Source of the DNA: an uncultured Bacteroidales bacterium
GTDB taxonomy: Bacteria > Bacteroidota > Bacteroidia > Bacteroidales > UBA932
Assembly: GCA_946614205.1 (NCBI GenBank)
Contig: CAMOGR010000216.1
Coordinates: 1-34,884 of the forward strand
DNA: 34,884 nt
Direction of reading: 5' to 3'
Every line of letters begins with the position of its first letter. The stretch's first letter is position 1. The notes below the pieces were generated by a model that saw nothing but the letters and a program-made list of their open reading frames with translations, had not been told where the DNA came from and did not search any database. This document shows, piece by piece, positions 25,320 through 32,942 of this stretch. The translations under genes and the position numbers were made by a program.

Positions 25320-26767
25320 TGGCTGCGCTTGCTGACCCTCTTTGAGATACCGATGGCACGCGTAGGGCAGACCAGGCGGCACAGGTGGCAGCCGACGCAC
25401 TTGGAACCAATCAGGCGCGGCCTGCGGTCCTCTCCGAACTCGATGGCCTGGTGTCCGCCGTCGTTACAGGAAATCCAGCAGCGGCCGCATCCTATGCAGA
25501 CGTCGCGGTCGAACACCGGGAATACCACGGTGCTGCGGTCGAGCTTGTCGGGGAGTGCGAAATCCTTTAGCTGTTCGTTCACAAGGTCTTCCAGCCTGGT
25601 GATACCACGTTCCGCCATGTATGCCGACACGCCGGCGACCAGGTCGTCGATTATGCGGTAGCCGAACTCCATGACTGCGGTGCAGACCTGCACGTTGCGG
25701 CAGCCCAGACGTATGAAGTCGAGGGCGTCCCACCATGTCTCGATGCCGCCTACGCCGCTGATTTGCAGGTCTCTGATGTACGGATTGGTGCTTATCTCGA
25801 AGATGTGCCTCAGCGCGATGGGCTTGACCGCCTTGCCGGAGTATCCCGAGATGGTCTTCTTTCCGTTCACCGCCGACGTGGGGCTCATTGTGATGGACTT
25901 GATGGTGTTGATGGCCGAAATTCCGTCGGCGCCGGCGAAATGCGCCGCCATGGTGGGGGCGGTGATGTTCATTATGTTCGGCGTCATCTTGGGGATGACG
26001 GGTATGCTCACGCTCTTCTTGACAATCGAGGTGTATGCGGCCACCAGCTCGCTGTTCTGGCCCACGTCGCTGCCCATTCCGGCATACTTCATCTGGGGGC
26101 AGGAGAAATTGAGCTCCACGCCGTCCAGGCCGGCCTCTTCGGTCATGCGGGCGAGCTTTATCCACTCGTCTTCGTTCTGGCCCATGATGGAGGCGATGAC
26201 GATTTTGCCGGGGTAGTTCTTCTTGAGGCGGGAAAGGATTTCAAAGTCGGCTTCCGGCGTGTTTTCCGACAGTTGTTCCATGTTGCGGAAGCCTATGAAG
26301 TCGTTCTTCCGGTCGCCGTGAACGGAGTCGAAACGGGGAGAAACCTCGTTGATGTCCTCGAAGCAGATGGTCTTGTAGAACACGCCGCCCCAGCCCGCCT
26401 CGAAGGCGCGGGCAATCATGTCATAGCCGGTGCAGACCGCCGATGAAGCGAGGAAGAAAGGGTTCTCGCAGTGAAGGCCGCAGAAGTCGATCGAAAGGTC
26501 GGCCTTCGCGGGCTCCTTCGCGGGCTTGAGCACCGACGCCACCTCGCGTATGCGGATAGGCAGGTCGTAATGGATGCAGGCCGCCTCGCACGGCGCGCTG
26601 CAGCCCTCGCATGTCCCGGAGTCGAGGTACGCTCCGGCAATGCCTTCGTTGTAGAATCTCACAGCCCTGAGGGCTCTTGCGGGGTCCTGGCCCTTGGGAC
26701 AGGCCTTGGTACATGGAGCGTCTGCGCAGAACAGGCAGCGCCCGGCTTCTTCGGAAAGGTGCATCAT
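25316..26767 (-). CDS. preA: PreA-like dihydropyrimidine dehydrogenase subunit with N-terminal Fe-S domain
   Basis: A 483-residue protein. Residues 11-64 hold eight cysteines in two groups (C-x2-C-x4-C-x3-C and C-x2-C-x3-C-x3-C), like the N-terminal Fe-S domain of DPYD, PreT and GltD. Residues about 90-400 are a dihydroorotate-dehydrogenase-type FMN barrel with probable catalytic Cys223 in NFSCPQM. The C-terminus is a 2[4Fe-4S] ferredoxin (CIGCGRCWISC and CVGCHLCRLVC). It would reduce uracil or thymine. The FAD/NAD domain between the N-terminal clusters and the barrel of DPYD is missing and no preT neighbour is visible, so the electron donor is unclear. The frame is open upstream to TTG 26816-26818, but ATG 26767 lies 5 nt after the -7 box; ATG 26764 is equally possible. 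Confidence 0.88.
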   Translation of the reverse strand: MMHLSEEAGRCLFCADAPCTKACPKGQDPARALRAVRFYNEGIAGAYLDSGTCEGCSAPCEAACIHYDLPIRIREVASVLKPAKEPAKADLSIDFCGLHCENPFFLASSAVCTGYDMIARAFEAGWGGVFYKTICFEDINEVSPRFDSVHGDRKNDFIGFRNMEQLSENTPEADFEILSRLKKNYPGKIVIASIMGQNEDEWIKLARMTEEAGLDGVELNFSCPQMKYAGMGSDVGQNSELVAAYTSIVKKSVSIPVIPKMTPNIMNITAPTMAAHFAGADGISAINTIKSITMSPTSAVNGKKTISGYSGKAVKPIALRHIFEISTNPYIRDLQISGVGGIETWWDALDFIRLGCRNVQVCTAVMEFGYRIIDDLVAGVSAYMAERGITRLEDLVNEQLKDFALPDKLDRSTVVFPVFDRDVCIGCGRCWISCNDGGHQAIEFGEDRRPRLIGSKCVGCHLCRLVCPTRAIGISKRVSKRSQ

Positions 26768-26772
26768 GAATG

Positions 26773-26780
26773 CAAATATA
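26773..26780 (-). promoter_or_regulatory. -7 promoter box (TATATTTG) of the preA operon
   Basis: A perfect TAnnTTTG on the minus strand with 5 nt (CATTC) before the ATG. It is back to back with the msrA box, 13 bp away. A leaderless or nearly leaderless transcript is expected. Confidence 0.55.
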
Positions 26781-26793
26781 TCTAATTTATCGT

Positions 26794-26801
26794 TATTTTT
26801 G
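26794..26801 (+). promoter_or_regulatory. -7 promoter box (TATTTTTG) of the msrA fusion gene
   Basis: A perfect TAnnTTTG on the plus strand with 4 nt (CGAC) before ATG 26806. It rules out the longer open frame beginning at 26770, whose start would lie upstream of the promoter. Confidence 0.55.
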
Positions 26802-26805
26802 CGAC

Positions 26806-27711
26806 ATGACCAGAACAATTTATTTCGCAGGAGGATGCTTCTGGGGCGTGGAGCATTTTTTCAAGGGGGTGGACGGCGTGCTCGCCACCGAACCGGGTTA
26901 CGCCAACGGTTCCTTCGAGAACCCCACGTACGAGCAGGTCTATACCGACACCACCGGCTTTGCAGAGACGGTGCGGGTGGACTACGACCCCGACCGGGTG
27001 AGCCTGCAGAAGCTTGTCCGTCTGTTCTTTACGATTATCGACCCGCTGTCCCTCAACCGCCAGGGACATGACGAGGGGACGCGATACCGTACCGGGGTGT
27101 ATTATGTGTCCCCGGAGGACGTTCCGGTCATCGAAGCGGAATTCGCCGCGCTGCGCTCCCGCATCGGGGAAGGGTGCGTCGTGGAATTTGAGCCGCTGAA
27201 AGGTTTTTACGGTGCCGAGGAGCGCCACCGTGATTATCTCGACAAGAATGCCGGGGGCTATTGTCACCTGCCGCTCAAGACCTTCAGGTATCTGCGCCTG
27301 TATCAAGACATTGCCCTGATGATTGAAGGCGAGCCCGACCCCGTTGCCCGCCAGGCCGAGACCGCAGCGCTCATTTTCGAACGCATGCGCTTCTTCTGGG
27401 TGGGTTTCTACCGGGTACTCGGCGACGAACTGGTCCTCGGCCCGTTCCAGGGCCCTGCGGCATGCCTTCGTATAGCACGCGGCAGGGGAGTCTGCGGCGC
27501 TGCGTGGGGCTCCGGCAAGACGGTGGTCGTCCCCGACGTGGAGCAGTTCCCCGGGCACATCGCCTGCAGCAGCCTTTCCCGTTCCGAGATTGTGGTTCCG
27601 CTCGTCCGGGACGGTGCCGTTACGGCAGTCCTCGACATCGACAGCACCGAGCCGTCCACCTTCGATTCCGTGGACGCGGCCTGGCTGGAGCTCATTGCCG
27701 AGCTGATTTAG
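26806..27711 (+). CDS. msrA: MsrA fused to a GAF-type free-methionine-R-sulfoxide reductase
   Basis: A 301-residue two-enzyme fusion. Residues 1 to about 157 are MsrA, with catalytic Cys11 in GGCFWGVEHFF and a C-terminal Cys153 in GGYCHLPL as probable resolving cysteine; it reduces methionine-S-sulfoxide. Residues about 165-301 are a GAF-fold free-methionine-R-sulfoxide reductase (fRMsr/MsrC). Its three redox cysteines are all present: Cys220 (AACLRI), Cys230 (GRGVCG) and Cys254 (GHIAC). It also has SRSEIVVPL and the acidic VLDIDS. The linker is under ten residues. Together the two halves would repair S-sulfoxides and free R-sulfoxide. Start 26806 is set by the promoter box at 26794-26801. 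Confidence 0.92.
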   Translation: MTRTIYFAGGCFWGVEHFFKGVDGVLATEPGYANGSFENPTYEQVYTDTTGFAETVRVDYDPDRVSLQKLVRLFFTIIDPLSLNRQGHDEGTRYRTGVYYVSPEDVPVIEAEFAALRSRIGEGCVVEFEPLKGFYGAEERHRDYLDKNAGGYCHLPLKTFRYLRLYQDIALMIEGEPDPVARQAETAALIFERMRFFWVGFYRVLGDELVLGPFQGPAACLRIARGRGVCGAAWGSGKTVVVPDVEQFPGHIACSSLSRSEIVVPLVRDGAVTAVLDIDSTEPSTFDSVDAAWLELIAELI

Positions 27712-27725
27712 AGGGGTTTAGGCCT

Positions 27726-27742
27726 TTGGCAAGCATTTTGCA
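27726..27742 (+). promoter_or_regulatory. Sigma54 (RpoN)-type promoter upstream of the Ser/Gly-rich protein
   Basis: TTGGCAAGCATTTTGCA matches the -24/-12 consensus TGGCAC-N5-TTGC at every core position except one (A for C). It has the exact GG-N10-GC spacing (GG 27728-27729, GC 27740-27741). Transcription would start near 27752, giving a leader of about 30 nt. Sigma54 promoters need an enhancer-binding activator, whose site would lie inside the 3' end of the msrA gene; no clear palindrome was identified. Confidence 0.6.
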
Positions 27743-27781
27743 ATTTCATCGGTTGAGTATAACCATTAAACACTTACTGCG

Positions 27782-28852
27782 ATGAGAACATTTAAATTCT
27801 ATCTTCCGGCGCTCTTCGTGATGCTCTTTGCGGCATCTGCGCCCGCGCTCGCGCAGCAAGGTGCGCGACGCAACACCACCGTAACCACCCGTCAGGAAAC
27901 CAGGGCTGAGCGCAAGCAGGAGAAGGTCAACGAAGTGCAGAAGCCGGCCAATGTGGCCAGCCAGAGCGCAACCGACTCCAGAATGCGTACGGCAGGAGGC
28001 TCGCAGAGCGACCGCCGCAGCGGAAGCGCCGCTTCTTCAGGCGGATATTCAGCTTCCTCGTCCGGCTCCGTACATGGCGGTACTTCTTCAGGCAAGGCAG
28101 GTTCGGCAGGCAGCGGCCACGGTCAGGGTTCTGTCGGCGGCGGTTCAGGCAAGTCCGGCGGTTCTTCCGCCTCCGGAATAGGCGGGACCGGCAGCAAGTC
28201 CGGCAGTTCTTCCTCCGAAATCGTTGCGAGACCTCCCGCAGGCGGCAACTCCGGCAGCTACTCCGGCGGCAGCTACTCCGGCAGCGGTTATCCCGGCGGC
28301 AACCGTCCTCCCGTAAGCGGTTCTTATCCCGGATACGGCTATGACAACCGTCCTCCCGTACCTCCTGCAGGCACTTATCCCGGAGGTTATTCCTATCCCG
28401 GCGTCAGGCCTCCTCTTCCTACCGTAAGGACATACGACAGGGCAGAGACGGTGTATCGCACCAACTGCTCCTCGATAGTGCTCCGCACGCTTTTCCGCAC
28501 CAAGGAAGAGGCCTACAGATACGTTGAGGCGCTGCTTCGCGGAAGCGACTACACCATCGGAACCTACGGCAACGGTTACAGCTGGCTCCAGAGCGACGTG
28601 ACTTTCATCCCCACGCCTTTCGACTGGACCAACCCCATGACCCACAACCAGTTCCGTATCAAGGTGAGCTTCTTCAGGAGCTTCGGCTACGTAAAGGCGA
28701 CAATCAGCGGCGAGTGGCGCGAGTCGGTACTCTCGAGTATCTTCTCCACCCTCCGCTTCCAGCCCAGCAGCAGCTACAGCACCTACTACGCCTGGAACGT
28801 CCTCGAGGACCTGGCCGATGCCATCCCTCACACCGCACTCTCATACCGATAA
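27782..28852 (+). CDS. Secreted Ser/Gly/Pro/Tyr-rich protein of unknown function
   Basis: A 356-residue exported protein with a signal peptide cleaved near ALAQ (about residue 24). A basic/Glu-rich segment (about 28-55) is followed by a long low-complexity stretch (about 70-220), first Ser/Gly-rich and then with PPV and YPG repeats. A compact C-terminal region follows (about 222-350), beginning TYDRAETVYRTNCSSIVLRTLF. The C-terminal part has mixed composition, contains several Trp and Phe, and looks like a folded alpha/beta domain that I do not recognise. The low-complexity part could be a surface or periplasm-spanning linker. It is preceded by a sigma54-type promoter and followed by a strong hairpin terminator, so it is probably monocistronic. 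Confidence 0.8.
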   Translation: MRTFKFYLPALFVMLFAASAPALAQQGARRNTTVTTRQETRAERKQEKVNEVQKPANVASQSATDSRMRTAGGSQSDRRSGSAASSGGYSASSSGSVHGGTSSGKAGSAGSGHGQGSVGGGSGKSGGSSASGIGGTGSKSGSSSSEIVARPPAGGNSGSYSGGSYSGSGYPGGNRPPVSGSYPGYGYDNRPPVPPAGTYPGGYSYPGVRPPLPTVRTYDRAETVYRTNCSSIVLRTLFRTKEEAYRYVEALLRGSDYTIGTYGNGYSWLQSDVTFIPTPFDWTNPMTHNQFRIKVSFFRSFGYVKATISGEWRESVLSSIFSTLRFQPSSSYSTYYAWNVLEDLADAIPHTALSYR

Positions 28853-28904
28853 GAGTTAAGATATCTAGGGAAATTCTAACACAAACAAAAATTACTAACT
28901 GTAC

Positions 28905-28934
28905 AAGGGGCTGACCGTACTGGCCAGCCCCTTT
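28905..28934. terminator. Hairpin terminator between convergent genes
   Basis: AAGGGGCTG (28905-28913) pairs perfectly with CAGCCCCTT (28925-28933), a 9 bp GC-rich stem with an 11-nt loop. It is flanked by a short T run on the plus strand and no long A run on the other side. It lies 53 bp after the Ser/Gly-rich gene and about 40 bp after the GH28 stop on the other strand, so it may serve both genes. Confidence 0.7.
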
Positions 28935-28971
28935 CATGTCTCTATCGCCTTTCTACGCTCTCACAAAGGCG

Positions 28972-30345
28972 TTACCATGAGAGCAGGCGGACGCCGGAGA
29001 GGTCGAGAAGGCCAGGGTCGGAGAGGTCGCTTGCCATCTCGGTCCAGAAGATGGTGCAGTCGCGGATGACTATGTCGTGAATCATAGACTTGAGTCCCTG
29101 GGCGCTGATGCCTATGCGGGCGTCACGGCAGACGACGCCGTCGATTTCGATGTCGCAGAACTCGGGAAGGAACTGCTGTGTTTCCTCCATCTTGCCCTGT
29201 TCGCCTACGGAAACATTCATGTAGGAGGTCTCGAAGACGATGGCCTGGTCGCGTATGTCGCTCATCCATACATCCTTGATGCGAATGTTGGAGGTGCGTC
29301 CGCCGCGCCCGGGCGCGCTCTTGAAGCGCAGGCCCGTATCTGTGCCGCTGAAGGTGTTCTCCACGACGGCCACATCCTTGATGCCGGCGGAGAACTCGGA
29401 GCCGATGACGAATCCGCCATGGGCGTGGAAGACCTTGTTGCCCCTGATGAGGATGCGCTCGGTCGCACCCTGTTCCGCTGCCATGGGACCGCCGCCGGCC
29501 TTGAGGCAGATGCCGTCGTCGCCGACATCCACTGTGCAGTCGGCGACGAGGACGTCGCTGCTGTGCATGAGGTCGATGCCGTCGCCGTTCTGGGCGTTCC
29601 AGGGGCATCGTACCGTTACGCCTACTATGGCGACGTTGTGGCAGCGCTGCGGCACGAGGTGGAACTTGGGGGAATTCTGGATGGTGACTCCGCTGACCAG
29701 CACCCGGCTGCAGTCGGTGAAGCGGATGAGGTGGGTGCGCAGGCGCTCCTGTTCCTTGAATCCGTCGGCGATATTGTCAAGATGCTTCAAATCATAGGGA
29801 TACCAGAGCGAGCCCGACTCGGCGTCGGTGCCGCCCATGCGGTGGTAGTCCTTCCATTCGACGTCGCTGACCTTGCTGCGCTTGACTGCGCGCCACCATT
29901 CGCCGTTGCCGTCGATGATGCCCTCGCCGGTGATGCTGATGTCGCTGCGCTTGCTGGCGCTGATGCCGGGAAGTACCTTGCCGTCTTCACGGACGAACAG
30001 TTTCTTGTCGGGCGACATGAGCAGCAGGGCGCCTTTCTCGAGGTGCAGGTCGATGCAGTCTTTGAGCACGATGGGACCGGTCAGCCACACTCCCGCAGGG
30101 ACGACAAGATGCCCGCCGCCTCGCTTGCCAAGTGTGCTGACGGCCTTGGAGAAGGCTTCCGTACACAGTGTCACTCCGTCGGGAACGGCGCCGAAGTCGC
30201 TCAGGACCACTTTGTTGTCCGGTATGGCAGGAAGCTCCGGGGCGTTCATCTCGAACGGGAGGCTGGTGTAGTATTTGTCGATGTCGACGGCGAACGCCGG
30301 CAGGCACGCTGTCGCGGCAATGATGGCAAAAAGAATTCGTTTCAT
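28972..30345 (-). CDS. GH28 polygalacturonase-like glycoside hydrolase
   Basis: A 457-residue secreted enzyme: signal peptide 1 to about 19 (PAFA), then a right-handed parallel beta-helix with the GH28 catalytic set. Asp255 is in NGDGIDL (NTDG in many members), Asp276/Asp277 in VGDDG, His309 in HAHGGFVIGSE and Arg340-x-Lys342 in LRFKSAPGRGG. It begins with the usual DFGAVPDG segment. It would hydrolyse galacturonan or rhamnogalacturonan fragments in the periplasm. Its substrate class differs from the two glucan PULs, and no pectin SusC/D is next to it. The start is 4 nt after a -7 box. Confidence 0.92.
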   Translation of the reverse strand: MKRILFAIIAATACLPAFAVDIDKYYTSLPFEMNAPELPAIPDNKVVLSDFGAVPDGVTLCTEAFSKAVSTLGKRGGGHLVVPAGVWLTGPIVLKDCIDLHLEKGALLLMSPDKKLFVREDGKVLPGISASKRSDISITGEGIIDGNGEWWRAVKRSKVSDVEWKDYHRMGGTDAESGSLWYPYDLKHLDNIADGFKEQERLRTHLIRFTDCSRVLVSGVTIQNSPKFHLVPQRCHNVAIVGVTVRCPWNAQNGDGIDLMHSSDVLVADCTVDVGDDGICLKAGGGPMAAEQGATERILIRGNKVFHAHGGFVIGSEFSAGIKDVAVVENTFSGTDTGLRFKSAPGRGGRTSNIRIKDVWMSDIRDQAIVFETSYMNVSVGEQGKMEETQQFLPEFCDIEIDGVVCRDARIGISAQGLKSMIHDIVIRDCTIFWTEMASDLSDPGLLDLSGVRLLSW

Positions 30346-30349
30346 GCTC

Positions 30350-30357
30350 CAAATATA
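30350..30357 (-). promoter_or_regulatory. -7 promoter box (TATATTTG) of the GH28 gene
   Basis: A perfect TAnnTTTG on the minus strand with 4 nt (GAGC) before the ATG. It is back to back with the GH92 box, 10 bp away. Confidence 0.55.
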
Positions 30358-30367
30358 TGAAATTTCT

Positions 30368-30375
30368 TATTTTTG
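30368..30375 (+). promoter_or_regulatory. -7 promoter box (TATTTTTG) of the GH92 gene
   Basis: A perfect TAnnTTTG on the plus strand with 7 nt (TGCTGAT) before ATG 30383. It excludes the longer open frame that starts at 30275 inside the divergent GH28 gene. Confidence 0.55.
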
Positions 30376-30382
30376 TGCTGAT

Positions 30383-32929
30383 ATGACCTCACTGATAACC
30401 ATAATACTCAGCGTAATGCTGACCCGCTTCGCAGACCCAATGGTCGGAACGGACGCACACGGACACACCTTTCCCGGAGCCTGCGCCCCCTTCGGAATGA
30501 TTCAGCTCAGTCCCGACACGCGCCCTCGGGCGGGCGACTGGGACGGCTGCAGCGGATACCATTATTCCGACAGCGTAATCTACGGGTTCAGCCATACCCA
30601 CTTGAGCGGCACCGGCTGCGACGACTGGTGCGACGTGCTCGTCACGCCGGGCAGCGGCCCAAGCACTTTCAGCCACAGCAAAGAACGGGCCGAACCGGGA
30701 TGGTACGAAGTGCGGCTCGACAACGGTATAGGCGTACGCCTTGCAGCCGGTAGCCGGAGCGCCATGCACGAGTATACCTTCCCCGCCGGCGAGGATGCCG
30801 TCATCACTGTCGACCTGCGCCACCGGGACCCGCTTGACGAATACGAGATTCACTTCGGACCCGACTGGGTGAGCGGCAAGAGGGTGTCATCCAGCTGGGC
30901 GCGCGGCCAGCAGCTGTACTTCTACATCGAATTCTCGGAACCGGCCGAAGCGCAGCTCCTGCATGACGGCACCGCAGCCCGCTTCACCTTCACTGGCCGC
31001 CGGGTGAGCCTGAGGGCCGCCATCTCCAGCGTATCGGAGGAGGGAGCGAAGGCGAATCTGCACAGCGAATATCCCCAGAGCCTCAATTCCCTCCGGACAG
31101 CCACCAGGAAGGCCTGGAACGAGTATCTCGGCAAACTGAAGTGCCCTTACAGGGACCGCGAACACCGCCGCCGCTTCTATACTGCGCTCTATCATACCGG
31201 CATTCACCCCTCCCTGTACTCCGACGCCGACGGCCGTTACCGGGGCATGGACGGAGAGATTCATACCGCCGACGGCTGGGAGCGTTATACCGTATTCTCC
31301 ACCTGGGACACCTTCCGGGGCGAGCATCCGCTGCTCTGCATGATTGAGCCCGAGCGCAGTGCCGACTTCATCCGCAGCATGCTCAGTATATGGGAAGAGA
31401 ACGGCAAACTGCCCGTCTGGGAGCTTTCCGGGTGGGAAACGGACTGCATGATAGGTTACAATTCGGCACCGATAATCGCCGACGCCATAGCCCGCGGCAT
31501 CACCGGATTCGACGTTCAGAAAGCGTTCGACGCCATGGTGGCCAGCTCGATGCGGCCCGAGCACGGCATGGAGAGCTTCCGGGCCAACGGACTCGTGCTT
31601 GCCGACGACGAGCACGAAAGCGTCAGCAAGACCCTCGAATTCGCATACGACGACTGGTGCGTGGCGCAGGTCGCCAAGTATCTCGGCAGGCAGGAAGAAT
31701 ACGAAAGGTATATGCGTTCGGCCCAATACTGGCGCAATGTTTTCGACCCCTCCACCGGCTTTATGCGCGCAAGGCTCAACGGCCGCTGGTACGAGCCTTT
31801 CGACCCCAGGGAAGTCAACAACAACTACACCGAGGCCAACTCCTGGCAGTATTCCTTCTTCGTGCCGCAGGACGTAACCGGGCTTGTTGGAGCCATGGGC
31901 GGCGGCAAGGCTTTCCTGCAGCGCCTGGACGATCTGTTCAACGGCCCCGAGGGCACCACCGGCCGCACCCAGGCCGACATCACCGGATGCATAGGACAGT
32001 ACGCCCACGGCAACGAGCCCAGCCACCACATCCCCTATCTGTACGGGGTCATAGGCCAGCAGTACAAGACTGACGAAACCGTAGCCCGCATACTTGACGG
32101 GCTCTACACCTCGGCCCCCGACGGGCTCTGCGGCAATGACGACTGCGGGCAGATGTCCGCCTGGTACGTCCTGAGTTCCCTCGGGCTGTATCCTTATTGC
32201 CCCGGCGCAGAGGTGTCCGGCATGACGTACATCCCCAAGAGCATAGTGGTCAACCCCTGGTTCGAGACCCGGAGCGAGATGTTCGCAGACTCGCTGCGGG
32301 TATCCATCGCCGGAGAAGGGAATATCTGGTACAGGACGGACGGCGGCACCTTCCAGCGCTACCGCGGGCCTTTCACCGTCTATAAGACGACGTCGATGGA
32401 GGCTTATTCTGAGATGGGAGGCAGGAGCAGTTTCACCACCCGCTGCACCGTCAACAAGATTCACAGCGACAGGGACGTGCAGGTGAATTCCAGATGCTCG
32501 TCCCAGTACAGCGCTGGAGGGCCTGACGCCCTGATAGACGGACGGATGGGCGGGATAAACTGGCGTACAGGCGGTTGGCAGGGATATCAGGGGACCGACT
32601 TCGAGGCCGTAGTAGACCTTCGGGAGGTCCGTCGTGTGAGGAGCCTCTCGGCAGGCTTCTGCCAGGACGCCCGATCCTGGATCTGGATGCCCCGCAGCGT
32701 CACCTTCTCGGTGTCTTCCGACGGAGCCCATTATACCGAAGCCGGCACCGTACCCACTCCGGTGGACCCCCGCGACATGGAAATCCAGCGCTGGGAATGC
32801 ACCCTTCCCGTCGACCTGGATGCCCGCTACGTCAAAGTCAATGCAGTCAACTACGGCACCATCCCCGACTGGCATCCCGGCGCCGGCCACCCGGCATTCA
32901 TCTTCATTGACGAAATAACGGTGGAATAG
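30383..32929 (+). CDS. GH92 exo-alpha-mannosidase with C-terminal F5/8C-like domain
   Basis: An 848-residue GH92 enzyme. It begins almost at once with the family block DPMVGTDAHGHTFPGACAPF (18-37) and contains GFSHTHLSGTG, HGNEPSHH (Glu545, probable catalytic acid) and GNDDCGQMSAWYVLSSLG (Asp586/Asp587, probable base). From about residue 700 to the end is a discoidin/F5-8C-like jelly roll with INWRTGGWQGYQGTDFEAVV, probably carbohydrate-binding. GH92 enzymes are Ca2+-dependent and trim alpha-mannose from N-glycans or fungal mannan. The start set by the promoter leaves at most about 14 hydrophobic residues and no basic n-region before the mature domain, so the export signal is atypically short. 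Confidence 0.93.
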   Translation: MTSLITIILSVMLTRFADPMVGTDAHGHTFPGACAPFGMIQLSPDTRPRAGDWDGCSGYHYSDSVIYGFSHTHLSGTGCDDWCDVLVTPGSGPSTFSHSKERAEPGWYEVRLDNGIGVRLAAGSRSAMHEYTFPAGEDAVITVDLRHRDPLDEYEIHFGPDWVSGKRVSSSWARGQQLYFYIEFSEPAEAQLLHDGTAARFTFTGRRVSLRAAISSVSEEGAKANLHSEYPQSLNSLRTATRKAWNEYLGKLKCPYRDREHRRRFYTALYHTGIHPSLYSDADGRYRGMDGEIHTADGWERYTVFSTWDTFRGEHPLLCMIEPERSADFIRSMLSIWEENGKLPVWELSGWETDCMIGYNSAPIIADAIARGITGFDVQKAFDAMVASSMRPEHGMESFRANGLVLADDEHESVSKTLEFAYDDWCVAQVAKYLGRQEEYERYMRSAQYWRNVFDPSTGFMRARLNGRWYEPFDPREVNNNYTEANSWQYSFFVPQDVTGLVGAMGGGKAFLQRLDDLFNGPEGTTGRTQADITGCIGQYAHGNEPSHHIPYLYGVIGQQYKTDETVARILDGLYTSAPDGLCGNDDCGQMSAWYVLSSLGLYPYCPGAEVSGMTYIPKSIVVNPWFETRSEMFADSLRVSIAGEGNIWYRTDGGTFQRYRGPFTVYKTTSMEAYSEMGGRSSFTTRCTVNKIHSDRDVQVNSRCSSQYSAGGPDALIDGRMGGINWRTGGWQGYQGTDFEAVVDLREVRRVRSLSAGFCQDARSWIWMPRSVTFSVSSDGAHYTEAGTVPTPVDPRDMEIQRWECTLPVDLDARYVKVNAVNYGTIPDWHPGAGHPAFIFIDEITVE

Positions 32930-32942
32930 CCGGCCTGCGGTT

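Noticed and set aside
30275..30382. Longer N-terminus for the GH92 enzyme starting at 30275
   Set aside because: The extension overlaps the 5' end of the divergent GH28 gene and crosses both -7 boxes; its residues do not form a recognisable signal peptide.
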